From Peptococcaceae bacterium (GTDB lineage Bacteria > Bacillota > Peptococcia > DRI-13 > PHAD01), in NCBI GenBank assembly GCA_024655825.1, contig JANLFJ010000003.1:1-64000 (forward strand): a stretch of DNA of 64,000 bases. Direction: 5' to 3'. Position 1 is the stretch's first letter, and each line of letters begins with the position of its first letter. This document shows positions 14,858-23,855 of this stretch, one piece after another. Position numbers and translations under genes: made by a program. The notes below the pieces were generated by a model that saw nothing but the letters and a program-made list of their open reading frames with translations, made no database searches and had not been told where the DNA came from.

Positions 14858-16666
14858 TTACCGGCGAAAGGCCTTGAGTATTTCTTTATGAGAAATTAAG
14901 TTTATAACTGGCCGCCCATGCGGGCAAACCAAAGGACATGCCGTGCTGTTCAGGTCGTCGATGAGGCGCTGCATCTCTTCAACGGACAGTTTCTGTCCGG
15001 CTTTTACAGCCCCTTTGCAGGATGCCAGGATGATAAATTCTTTCCGGACATCGACAGGGTTTGGCTTTTTATGCCTTTCTGAAAAATGCTGGATTAATGA
15101 GCGGAAAAAATCTTCCGGAACACTTTTTACGATGGCAGGCACGGCCCGCAGCAGGTAGTGGCAAGTCCCGAAGTGTTCCAGAATGATTCCCAGATCGGCA
15201 AGAGGAAGAATCATTTCGATAACTGTTTCTTCTTCCAGCGGGGTAAGCTGGACGGGAACCGGTTCGAGCAAGACCTGGCTTTCCATCGGACCGGCCTCCG
15301 CCTGTTTCACCATGCGGTCATAGATTATTCTTTCGTGAGCGGCGTGCTGGTCGATAAGATAAAGCCCTTCTTCTCCTTCCGCCAGGATAAATGTTCCGGC
15401 TAACTGGCCGATGATCCTCAATTCAGGCAGCCTTCCGGCGCCACGTCCAGCTGCAGGGCTTTCCCGCCGCGCATCCTCCGGTACCTGGAACACTTCCTCG
15501 CGCGCTGGCGCGCTTTGTTTTTCCTCCAATTTTCCGCTGTCCCAGGAAAAAAAATCCCGAAAAGATTCCTGCCGGTCTTGCGATGGCCGGAGCGCAGTAG
15601 AAACCTGGCGGTATGGGGCCTGTTCTTCTCCAACATCGTTTGAAAGAACAAAACCGGGTATATACTGCGGTACTTCTTTAACTTCCCGAAGCCCTTCCTT
15701 TAATACGGCGATCAGATTGGCGACAATGGCCGGTTCGCGCAGTCGTATCTCCAGCTTGCTCGGGTGCACGTTGACATCGATAAGGGAAGGATGCAGGTCA
15801 AGGTGCATTACAGCCAGTGGGAAGCGACCTCCCGGCAGCATGTTTTCGTAGGCTTCTTCCACCGCCGCAAGCAGCTCCCTGGAAATGACCCGCCGAGAGT
15901 TGACAAAAATAAATACCGCCTTCCTGTTCGCCCTGCTGTAACCGGCACCGGTCAGGAAAGCCCGAACCTTGCCGTGGGGAGGCAGTTCTTTTTCTACGGA
16001 GACTAGTGCTCCTCTTGCCTCAGGCCCATAGTACAACTCTATCAGTTCGGGGATGTTGTTCACCCCTTTAGTGTTAAGAACTTCCTTGTCGTCTCTTATC
16101 AATCGGAAATTAACGGCCGGGTGGCCAAGAGAAAACTGCGACACCAGTTCGTGAATAAGCCCGCCTTCGTAACTCTCGTTCCTCATGAATTTTTTCCTGG
16201 CAGGGGTATTAAAAAACAAGTCTCTCACCGTCACGCTTGTTCCTTTTGGAGCGCCGGCAGGCTCCACGTCAAGCAGTTTATTGCCTTCCAGTTTCATTTT
16301 CGTACCTTGCGTTTGACCTGCTGCGCAGGTCAGTATTTCCAACCTGGCCACCGCATTTATGCTGGGCAGCGCTTCTCCTCTAAAGCCCAGTGTCTGCAGT
16401 GCATTTAGGTCATCAAGGCTTTTGATTTTGCTGGTGGCGTGCCTTTTTACGGAAAGAAGCGCGTCTTCCTCGGACATGCCGCAGCCGTCGTCCGTTACCC
16501 TGATATAGCTTAACCCGCCCTGGCGGATTTCAACCGTGATGGTGGACGCTCCGGCGTCAATGGCGTTTTCAACCAGTTCCTTGACTACGGAAAATGGCCG
16601 CTCTATAACCTCGCCCGCCGCTATCTGGTTGGCTGTCGATTCATCAAGCAAGTGAATGCTGGCCAC
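14858..16666 (-). CDS. mutL: DNA mismatch repair protein MutL
   Basis: GHKL ATPase that couples MutS recognition to strand cutting. The 602 residues show N-terminal motifs ELVENAIDAGAST, DDGCGMS, HATSKI and GFRGEAL, and the C-terminal endonuclease domain with LIDQHAAHERIIYDRM at about 436-451, ACKGAVKAGQ and CPHGRP. The nickase consensus is DQHA-x2-E-x4-E; the last residue here is Asp. Start is GTG 16666, seven bases after the preceding stop codon. It is separated from mutS by two genes of unrelated family. Confidence 0.97.
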   Translation of the reverse strand: MASIHLLDESTANQIAAGEVIERPFSVVKELVENAIDAGASTITVEIRQGGLSYIRVTDDGCGMSEEDALLSVKRHATSKIKSLDDLNALQTLGFRGEALPSINAVARLEILTCAAGQTQGTKMKLEGNKLLDVEPAGAPKGTSVTVRDLFFNTPARKKFMRNESYEGGLIHELVSQFSLGHPAVNFRLIRDDKEVLNTKGVNNIPELIELYYGPEARGALVSVEKELPPHGKVRAFLTGAGYSRANRKAVFIFVNSRRVISRELLAAVEEAYENMLPGGRFPLAVMHLDLHPSLIDVNVHPSKLEIRLREPAIVANLIAVLKEGLREVKEVPQYIPGFVLSNDVGEEQAPYRQVSTALRPSQDRQESFRDFFSWDSGKLEEKQSAPAREEVFQVPEDARRESPAAGRGAGRLPELRIIGQLAGTFILAEGEEGLYLIDQHAAHERIIYDRMVKQAEAGPMESQVLLEPVPVQLTPLEEETVIEMILPLADLGIILEHFGTCHYLLRAVPAIVKSVPEDFFRSLIQHFSERHKKPNPVDVRKEFIILASCKGAVKAGQKLSVEEMQRLIDDLNSTACPLVCPHGRPVINLISHKEILKAFRR

Positions 16667-16672
16667 TTTTTT

Positions 16673-18004
16673 TCACCCTTTTTCTCTCAAGTAGCGGTTT
16701 CCCTTTTTGTCCTGGAGGTAAAAGCAGTCAGGCCCGTTCCCTGAGTTTTTCTTTCCAATTATCTTTTCCCAGTATTCGTAAGCCCTGGCCTGACAGGCCG
16801 GGCAAGCGTACAGTGGTATGGACATGCCCCATATCCAGCGGCTGTCTCCCCAGGTTTTTTTGGCCCGGGATTCCACCTGGTAAAGCCCCGGGCAATCCGG
16901 GCAGTATTCAACCGATTCGCGCTGCTGCTCGTATATCTGGTCGGTGTCATAATAGATGCTACGGCTGCGCAAATACAGCCCTTTTCCGCCAAACAGTTCG
17001 TCTTTACCGGGCGGTTCCCGGCCCAGTTTCTCCTGCCAGTAACCGGTAATCCGGTCTATTGCCTGCTCGATCTCTTCGGACTGGCGCAGTACAGTTCCCC
17101 TTTTTTGCGGTTCGATGACGTTGCTGTAATCTTCGCCGGCCAGGGCCAGCAGGATGGCCAGATTAACGTACGGCAGTGCCGTCTCGACAGCATACCCGCC
17201 TTCAAGTACGGCCAGGTCCGGCTTCAACTCCTCTGTCAGTTTCCCGTAACCGGCCGCGCTTACCCTCATATTGGCCAGAGGATCGGTAAAGTGATTGTCC
17301 TGCCCGGCCGAATTAATGACCAACTCCGGTTTGAACGCCTCCAGTGCCGGCTTGATGACCCGGCGCCAGGCCTTAAGGAACCCTTCGTCAGTTGTTCCGG
17401 GAGGCAGTGGGATGTTTATAGTTTTAAGATAGGCCCCAGGACCTCCCGCTTCATCAACGAAACCGGAACCGGGATACAAGGTCCGGCCGTCCTGGTGCAG
17501 GGAAACAACCAGGACATCGGGGTCATGATAAAAAATATCCTGGGTTCCGTCGCCGTGATGGACATCGGTATCAACAACCGCTATCCTGCGTATGCCGTAT
17601 TTGAATCGCAGGTATTCCACCAGGATTGCCTCGTTGTTTATATTGCAAAATCCCCTGTTCCCGTGGACTACGCGCATGGCATGGTGCCCGGGAGGTCTTA
17701 CCAACGCAAAACCGTTTCTAATTTCCCTGTTTAACAGCGCATCTCCCAGTTTAAGAGCGCTGCCGGCTGAAATCAAATGCGCGTTGGTTGTCTGACTTGC
17801 AACATCGGGCACGCAAAAATGGACGCGTTCGACATCTTCTATTTCCGCCAGGCGCGGTTTATATTCCACTATCCTGGGGTTATCCAGGATACCTTCTTCA
17901 AATATCTGATCCCTGGTATAAAGAAGCCTTTCTTCACGCTCCGGATGTGACGGCGAAATTGCCCAGTCGAAAGCCGGAAAAAAGATTAAAGCCGTCTTAC
18001 GCAC
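16673..18004 (-). CDS. Histone-deacetylase-family amidohydrolase with C-terminal zinc ribbon
   Basis: Zinc-dependent deacetylase fold (AcuC, acetylpolyamine amidohydrolase, HDAC). The catalytic region has RPPGHHAMRV (His pair), VVDTDVHHGDGTQDIFYHDP (zinc ligands Asp and His) and NSAGQDNHFTDPLAN (third ligand Asp) within residues ~100-270. After the usual domain, at about 340-443, an extension carries CPDCPGLYQ and later YACPACQ, two CxxC pairs that could form a zinc ribbon. The substrate is unknown. GTG 18004 overlaps the upstream hydantoinase-like stop by eight bases, and mutL follows after six bases. Confidence 0.85.
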   Translation of the reverse strand: MRKTALIFFPAFDWAISPSHPEREERLLYTRDQIFEEGILDNPRIVEYKPRLAEIEDVERVHFCVPDVASQTTNAHLISAGSALKLGDALLNREIRNGFALVRPPGHHAMRVVHGNRGFCNINNEAILVEYLRFKYGIRRIAVVDTDVHHGDGTQDIFYHDPDVLVVSLHQDGRTLYPGSGFVDEAGGPGAYLKTINIPLPPGTTDEGFLKAWRRVIKPALEAFKPELVINSAGQDNHFTDPLANMRVSAAGYGKLTEELKPDLAVLEGGYAVETALPYVNLAILLALAGEDYSNVIEPQKRGTVLRQSEEIEQAIDRITGYWQEKLGREPPGKDELFGGKGLYLRSRSIYYDTDQIYEQQRESVEYCPDCPGLYQVESRAKKTWGDSRWIWGMSIPLYACPACQARAYEYWEKIIGKKNSGNGPDCFYLQDKKGNRYLREKG

Positions 18005-19673
18005 CGGTTCCCGCCCCCTTTTCCAAGAAAGCTCGCAGCCCCGGCGGCGTCTGCATCCCTATCTGGTATATCTTTCCTAGTGTGTTCCACCCGCGAATGA
18101 TGTTGAATCCTTCCTCGTAAAGCGTCTCACTGCGTGAAACGGGCATATCCAATTCTTTTGCTGCCTGCCGGAAAAGGGATTCGGCAAATTGTTTCGCTTC
18201 TTCCAGGTTGGGAAGAATGTGTTCCAGCGAACCGTGCAGCCCGCCAATGTTGGTGGAATAAATCATTTGCTGGGTATCGGCAAAAAAGTCCAGCCGCAGC
18301 GTAGTTTTTGACAGCGCCGCGCCAATAGCGTTCGCCACCTGGGCATGGCGGGGAACGATTACCTGCCATCCTTTCTTCTTCCCCCAAAGTATTCCGAGCC
18401 CCTTGGCGGGTCCCCCCAGGCAAACAACGGTGCGGGGTCGTTTCTTTTGCCCCGATATTACCTGCCAGATGCGGTAGGCCGGCTCCTCCTCCCACACCGC
18501 AAACATCTCTTCCAACTTCCTTTCCAGGGACTCAAGGAATATGGAAACCGCTTTTTCCGCCAGTTCGCCGGCCTCAAGACCGTGCCGGCGCGACATTTCC
18601 TCCAGGATCGGCAGTATTTTTTCCCTGCCCGCCAGGTCGCTCAGTCCTAGGTAGACAAGAGCGTCTGTAACGGTAAGCCGTGCCCCTCCCAGGCACATGG
18701 CCTTCCCGTACCTTTCCCCCAGGACAACCCTGCCGTTTTCCAGGGTTATGGTCGAATCCCCTCCCAGGGCCAAAGAAGCGACCGCCATAGCCCTTGTGCA
18801 TACAGGGTAACCGTTCACGAATGCTCCCTTTTCCGAGAAAAGGGGCCTGCCCTCAAGAACCAGGGCCAGGTCGGTGGTCGTGCCCCCTGTGTCCATCACC
18901 ACACTGGTCAAACCTTCGCCTCCCGCTGCCAGGGCTCCCAATGTACTGGCCGCAGGTCCCGAAAAAATCCCTTCCAACGGTCGCTGAAGCGATTGTTCAA
19001 GCGGAATAGTGCCGCCGTCGGCTTTTAGTATGCAGACAGGGCATTTCAAACCCAAACGCTCCATCGACACTGCAACCTCGCCGGCAAATAAACGGTAATC
19101 ATCGGAAACCTGCAGGCTGAAAACCGCGCCGTTAGCTCTTCTGACCCAGTTTAGCAGACCGCTTACCCTGCTGCTGGCCAACACCCGGACTGCAGGACAC
19201 TCTTCTTCGATCAGCCTGCTTATCTCTTCTTCCAGGGCCGGGTTGCGCTGGCTGAACTTGCAGGCAACGGCAATGCGCGATATACCGCTGTCCAGGAACC
19301 TTTTCAGCGCCGCTGAAACTTCCGCCGGATCGATTTTTTCGATGATTCTCCCCCGGTAATCCACGGCCCCTTTAATGATTTCCGCCTTAGCGGCAAAAGG
19401 TAAATCCCGCGGGTTTACACCCGGACCGGGAAGCAAAATCAAGCCGGCAGGCGCCACCCTCCCCTGAGCGATTATATTCGTAATCAGGGTTGTGCTTAAA
19501 ACCACACGTTTTACAGAAAACGGATCAATACCTGCCAGCAGTTGCTCCAGCACACCCTGGATGGAAGAAGCGATGTCTTCGCCCGTCTCCTTTTTTACCC
19601 AGTTCACCACTTGGCCGCCGTTCATGACCACGCCGTCGGTAAATGTCCCTCCGACATCTATGCCAATTTCCAA
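17997..19673 (-). CDS. Hydantoinase/oxoprolinase family protein (HyuA-like)
   Basis: ASKHA-fold protein of the hydantoinase A/5-oxoprolinase family, ATP-dependent ring-opening amidases. The 558 residues begin MEIGIDVGGTFTDGVVMNGG (phosphate-binding loop) and later have VVMDTGGTTTDLALVLEGR, the second ATP-binding signature, with LGGPAKGLG near the C-terminus. HyuA normally pairs with a HyuB subunit, and none is encoded here, so this may be a stand-alone relative with an unknown substrate. Start is TTG 19673 after GGAGG. It lies 45 bases downstream of mutS and overlaps the HDAC-like gene. Confidence 0.85.
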   Translation of the reverse strand: MEIGIDVGGTFTDGVVMNGGQVVNWVKKETGEDIASSIQGVLEQLLAGIDPFSVKRVVLSTTLITNIIAQGRVAPAGLILLPGPGVNPRDLPFAAKAEIIKGAVDYRGRIIEKIDPAEVSAALKRFLDSGISRIAVACKFSQRNPALEEEISRLIEEECPAVRVLASSRVSGLLNWVRRANGAVFSLQVSDDYRLFAGEVAVSMERLGLKCPVCILKADGGTIPLEQSLQRPLEGIFSGPAASTLGALAAGGEGLTSVVMDTGGTTTDLALVLEGRPLFSEKGAFVNGYPVCTRAMAVASLALGGDSTITLENGRVVLGERYGKAMCLGGARLTVTDALVYLGLSDLAGREKILPILEEMSRRHGLEAGELAEKAVSIFLESLERKLEEMFAVWEEEPAYRIWQVISGQKKRPRTVVCLGGPAKGLGILWGKKKGWQVIVPRHAQVANAIGAALSKTTLRLDFFADTQQMIYSTNIGGLHGSLEHILPNLEEAKQFAESLFRQAAKELDMPVSRSETLYEEGFNIIRGWNTLGKIYQIGMQTPPGLRAFLEKGAGTGA

Positions 19674-19718
19674 ACCGTCACTGCCGCCTCCTTTTCTTGT
19701 CCAGGTTAGCTGTTTATT

Positions 19719-22361
19719 TTACTTTTCGACGCCTCCGCGTCTTTCTTTTTTCAGCATCTCCTGGAGCTGGTAGAGTTTGTTCAAGGCTTCCAGAGGTGTG
19801 ATGTTCAACAGGTCCATTTTTTCAAGAAAGGCTAGGCATTCACTCCCGGCAGCGTCTTCCGGAACAAAACCGGCTGTTTTTTCTTTATCCTGTTCCGGCC
19901 GCGTGACAGCAGCAGGATTATCTTGCCCGTCAATGTGCCTTCTCTCCATATTATTCAAAACGTCCTCAGCCCTGCCGATCACTTCCGGCGGAAGCCCGGC
20001 CAAACGCCCGACTTGGATGCCGTAGCTTCTGTCAGCCGGCCCTTCCACAATCTTGTGCAGGAAAATAATTTCTTCTCCTTTTTCCCTAACGGAGGCGCTG
20101 AGGTTTTTAATCGAAGGATAGCTCTCTTCCAGGCGGGTCAATTCGTGGTAGTGTGTGGCAAAGAGCGTCTTTGTTTTAAGAACTGTGGCCAAATACTCGC
20201 TGACTGCCCAGGCCATACTGAGACCATCGTATGTGCTTGTCCCCCTGCCCACCTCGTCGAGTATTACCAGGCTGTAAGGCGTGGCATTTCGCAGGATATT
20301 GGCGACCTCGTTCATCTCCACCATGAAGGTGCTTTGCCCGCTTCCCAGGTCGTCGCTCGCCCCCACCCTGGCGAAGACCCTGTCTCGCAGCGAAATGACG
20401 GCCTCTTTAGCCGGGACGAAGCTTCCCGCCTGGGCCATAACAACAGCCAGGGCCACGCTGCGAATATAGGTGCTTTTCCCCCCCATGTTTGGTCCCGTAA
20501 TAATGCATAGGCTCGTGTCCCCGGCAAACTGCAGGTCGTTGGGCACAAAATAATTATTTGCCGAAAGTTTTTCCACCACCGGGTGGCGCAGCTCGCGGAA
20601 AAACAGCCGGTTTTCTTCCTTGTCTAGTAAAGAAGGACGGACGTAATCGTTCTGCACGGCCAGTTCAGCCATAGACTGCAGTACATCTACCTGGGCCAAT
20701 ACCTGGGTGGTTTTTTGCAGCGTTTCGGCGGCAGCGCCTATCTCCGCGAGGACCTGGTTGTAAACTTCAAGCTCGCGGGCCAGGAGCTTTTCTTCCGCTC
20801 CCAGCACCTGGTTTTCAAGTTCGAGAAGCTCTTTCGTGACGTACCTTTCCCCGTTGGCCAGGGTCTGTTTTCTCTGGAAGTATTCGGGAACAAGCGATAG
20901 ATTGGCTTTGGTCACCTCGAAATAATACCCGAATACCTTATTGAAACCTACTTTCAGCGACTTGATGCCGGTTTTCTCTTTTTCTTCGCTTTCCAGCCTG
21001 GCTATCCATTCTTTCCCGTGCCGGCTGGACGAGCGCAGGTCGTCTATTTGAGGGTCATACCCCTGCCTGATAACCCCGCCGTTGTTCAGGTTATAGGGCG
21101 GATCTTCTTCAATGGCCCGCGCCAGGAGCCGGTATGCCTCATCCAGGGTCTCAAGCTCGCCGTGCAGGCGCTTGAGGTATGCCGAGCCTTCCAGTGAACC
21201 AAGCACATTTTTGATCTGCGGGAGAACAGCCAGGGAATTTCTCAGGGAAACCAACTCCCTTGGTCCGGCCCTATTGTAAAGAATCCTGGTCATCAATCTT
21301 TCCAGGTCATAAATCTCCTCTAGCAGTTTTCGCAAGGTCTGGCGCTGCGACCACTGCTTGGTCAGGACCTCCACCGCCGATAATCTTTCCTCAAGGACGT
21401 TTTTATCAGTGAGCGGCTTTTCCAACCACTGCCTGAGCAGCCTTGAACCAGGAGCCGTTTTCGTTTTATCCATGATCTCAAGCAATGACCCTTTTTTTTC
21501 ATTGAAGCGCATTGTTCTGGTCAATTCCAGGTTGCGGAAAGTCGTGCTGTCTATGAGCAGGTACAAGTCCGGCGAGTATTGTTTTAGCGTTTTAATCTGC
21601 CGTGGCGACGCCTTCTGGGTTTCCTGCAGGTAAAAAATAATCGCTCCGGCACACGCAACAGCCAGCGTCAGTCCCGTGCAGCCAAACGATTCAAGCGATA
21701 ATACGCCGAAATGTTCCAGGAGAATCTGGCTGGCTCTCCGGAAAGAAAAAACACCTTTTTCAAGGTAAGTGGCTGCCGGGCAGTTTATAAAAGCCGGGGT
21801 TTTGTCTTTGATCCCTTCACCGGGCAACAGGACCTCCGACGGGCTGAGACGAAAAAGTTCGTCCTTGAGCCTGTTTTCAGCGTCAGGACCGGTAAACTCC
21901 GCAGCATAAAAATCTCCTGTCGAGACATCGCAGTAGGCCAGGCCCCAGGCATACTGCCGGCCTGTCACCGCTGCCAGGTAATTGCTGTACTGCGCTGCAA
22001 TCATCTGCGATTCAACTACTGTACCGGGAGTAATGACGCGGGTAACTTCGCGCCTGACAATTCCCCGGGCTGACCTGGGGTCTTCAATCTGCTCGCAAAT
22101 AGCTACCTTGTACCCTTTCTGTATTAACCTGGCTATGTAATTATCGGCCGCATGGTAGGGAACGCCGCACATGGGCACACGCGCTTCCAGGCCGGCGTCC
22201 CTGCCGGTAAGGGTTATTTCCAGTTCCCTGGAAGCCAGTTCGGCATCGGGACCGAACATCTCGTAAAAATCTCCCAGGCGAAAGAAAAGAATGGTATCGG
22301 GATACCTGGCCTTGATTTCCTGGTACTGGCGCATCATGGGTGTTTTTCCCAGCATCGGCAT
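19719..22361 (-). CDS. mutS: DNA mismatch repair protein MutS
   Basis: Mismatch-recognition ATPase. The 880 residues begin with the mismatch-reading loop GDFYEMF (Phe-Tyr-Glu at about 32-34), then connector, clamp and lever domains, and the ATPase: GPNMGGKSTYIRS Walker A at about 622, VILDEVGRGTSTYDG Walker B and ATHYHELT. The helix-turn-helix dimer segment is at the end (SYGIQVGRLAGLPPEVIGRA). ATG 22361 has AGGAG upstream. Together with miaB upstream and mutL downstream this is the common Clostridia order. Confidence 0.98.
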   Translation of the reverse strand: MPMLGKTPMMRQYQEIKARYPDTILFFRLGDFYEMFGPDAELASRELEITLTGRDAGLEARVPMCGVPYHAADNYIARLIQKGYKVAICEQIEDPRSARGIVRREVTRVITPGTVVESQMIAAQYSNYLAAVTGRQYAWGLAYCDVSTGDFYAAEFTGPDAENRLKDELFRLSPSEVLLPGEGIKDKTPAFINCPAATYLEKGVFSFRRASQILLEHFGVLSLESFGCTGLTLAVACAGAIIFYLQETQKASPRQIKTLKQYSPDLYLLIDSTTFRNLELTRTMRFNEKKGSLLEIMDKTKTAPGSRLLRQWLEKPLTDKNVLEERLSAVEVLTKQWSQRQTLRKLLEEIYDLERLMTRILYNRAGPRELVSLRNSLAVLPQIKNVLGSLEGSAYLKRLHGELETLDEAYRLLARAIEEDPPYNLNNGGVIRQGYDPQIDDLRSSSRHGKEWIARLESEEKEKTGIKSLKVGFNKVFGYYFEVTKANLSLVPEYFQRKQTLANGERYVTKELLELENQVLGAEEKLLARELEVYNQVLAEIGAAAETLQKTTQVLAQVDVLQSMAELAVQNDYVRPSLLDKEENRLFFRELRHPVVEKLSANNYFVPNDLQFAGDTSLCIITGPNMGGKSTYIRSVALAVVMAQAGSFVPAKEAVISLRDRVFARVGASDDLGSGQSTFMVEMNEVANILRNATPYSLVILDEVGRGTSTYDGLSMAWAVSEYLATVLKTKTLFATHYHELTRLEESYPSIKNLSASVREKGEEIIFLHKIVEGPADRSYGIQVGRLAGLPPEVIGRAEDVLNNMERRHIDGQDNPAAVTRPEQDKEKTAGFVPEDAAGSECLAFLEKMDLLNITPLEALNKLYQLQEMLKKERRGGVEK

Positions 22362-22425
22362 CTTACGCTCCTTGTTGGCAGGTGGTTTGGGCAGTGATTC
22401 AATGCTTAAATTTAATTATACCACA

Positions 22426-23739
22426 TTAAACAAGCCTGCCTTTTAAAACCCATGTCTGCGGGCTGGTTATCTTTACCTTTACTATCTGGCCTGCGAGTTC
22501 TTCCGGACCCGAAAAAAGAACCGTCTTATTGCCGTCAGTTCTGCCTGTCAAGATGTTCGACGCAGTCTTGCTGCGGCCTTCCACCAGCACTTCCAGTACC
22601 TTTCCTTTCAACGACTGGTTGATCTCCAGGCTTATCTTGTTCTGCAGTTTCATCAATCGCTGCAGCCTGTCCTTTTTCACGGCCTGGGAAAGCTGGCCTT
22701 CCATGACGGCGGCAGGGGTTCCACGGCGAGGCGAAAACATAAAAGTGAACGCCGAGTCGAACCTGGCACGCTCAACCAGGTCCAGGGTACAGGCAAAGTC
22801 CTCTTCCGTCTCGCCCGGAAAGCTTACAATAATATCAGTGGTGACTGCTGCCTCCGGAAAAAGCCGGCGCACCTTTTCTAGGAGAATCAAATATTCTTCC
22901 CTTGTATAACCGCGGTTCATTAGCCGCAATATCCTGTTGCTTCCGGCTTGTACGGGCAGGTGAAAATGGCGGCAAACTTTTTTGGAGCGGGCAATAGTTT
23001 CCAGCAGCCTGTCCGAAAAATCCCTGGGATGAGAAGTCATGTACCGGATGCGCCTTAATCCTTCTATCCCGTCGATCTCTTCCAGCAGCCTGGCAAAGGT
23101 CATCGGCGGCCGGAGGTCCTTTCCATATGAGTTCACGTTCTGTCCAAGCAGCATTACCTCGACAGCACCGTCCGAGACTGCCCTCTTGATTTCGGATATA
23201 ATATGCTTCGGCTGCCTGCTTTTTTCCCTCCCGCGGACATAAGGCACAATGCAGTAGGTGCAAAAGTTGTCGCAGCCGTATGTTATGTGAACAAGCGCTT
23301 TGAAAGAGTACTGTCGATTATCGGGGAGCCCCTCGATGACATTCTTCATTTCCGGATAAACGCTCACCTGCGCAGCCTTTTGCCTGCCTAGTTTTTCAAG
23401 CAGCAAGGGAAGCTCATGAACGTTGTGAGTGCCGAAGATCAAATCAACATGCGGGGCGCGGCGGCGGATTGTTTCAGCCATACTCTCCTGTTGGACCATG
23501 CAGCCGCAGATCCCGATCACCAGGTCCGGGCGCTTTGACTTGAGTTCCTTCAATTTGCCTACCTGGCTGAAAACCTTGTCCTCCGCTTTTTCCCTGACAC
23601 AGCAAGTATTAAAAAGTATCAGGTCGGCTTCATCTAGCTTTTCCGCAGGTTCATACCCTTTTTCCATCAATAGGCCCCTGATGATCTCCGAGTCTCTTTC
23701 ATTAGCCTGGCAACCGAATGTTGTAAGAAAGAACCGCAT
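22426..23739 (-). CDS. miaB: tRNA-2-methylthio-N6-dimethylallyladenosine synthase MiaB
   Basis: Radical-SAM methylthiotransferase acting on the i6A37 made by MiaA. The 437 residues have the N-terminal UPF0004 domain with cluster cysteines in TTFGCQANERDSE, FNTCCVREKAE and GICGCMVQ, the radical-SAM triad YGCDNFCTYCIVPYVRG at about 150-165, and a C-terminal TRAM domain. All six cluster cysteines are present. ATG 23739 has GAGGGG at 6 bases. A promoter-like pair lies upstream, and mutS follows after 64 bases. Confidence 0.97.
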   Translation of the reverse strand: MRFFLTTFGCQANERDSEIIRGLLMEKGYEPAEKLDEADLILFNTCCVREKAEDKVFSQVGKLKELKSKRPDLVIGICGCMVQQESMAETIRRRAPHVDLIFGTHNVHELPLLLEKLGRQKAAQVSVYPEMKNVIEGLPDNRQYSFKALVHITYGCDNFCTYCIVPYVRGREKSRQPKHIISEIKRAVSDGAVEVMLLGQNVNSYGKDLRPPMTFARLLEEIDGIEGLRRIRYMTSHPRDFSDRLLETIARSKKVCRHFHLPVQAGSNRILRLMNRGYTREEYLILLEKVRRLFPEAAVTTDIIVSFPGETEEDFACTLDLVERARFDSAFTFMFSPRRGTPAAVMEGQLSQAVKKDRLQRLMKLQNKISLEINQSLKGKVLEVLVEGRSKTASNILTGRTDGNKTVLFSGPEELAGQIVKVKITSPQTWVLKGRLV

Positions 23740-23780
23740 GTCATCCCCTCGTTCGTTATTATTCCTGCTATCACAACTAT

Positions 23781-23810
23781 ACTATAATTCAATTTAATAA
23801 AGAAACTCAA
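23781..23810 (-). promoter_or_regulatory. Sigma-A-like promoter of miaB
   Basis: On the minus strand TTGAGT (23805-23810) and TATAGT (23781-23786) are 18 bases apart, in AT-rich DNA about 45 bases upstream of the miaB ATG. It could drive miaB-mutS and the genes below. Confidence 0.5.
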
Positions 23811-23855
23811 TAATAACACATCCCGGAATTACAAACGTTTCCGGCATTGTGCCGT

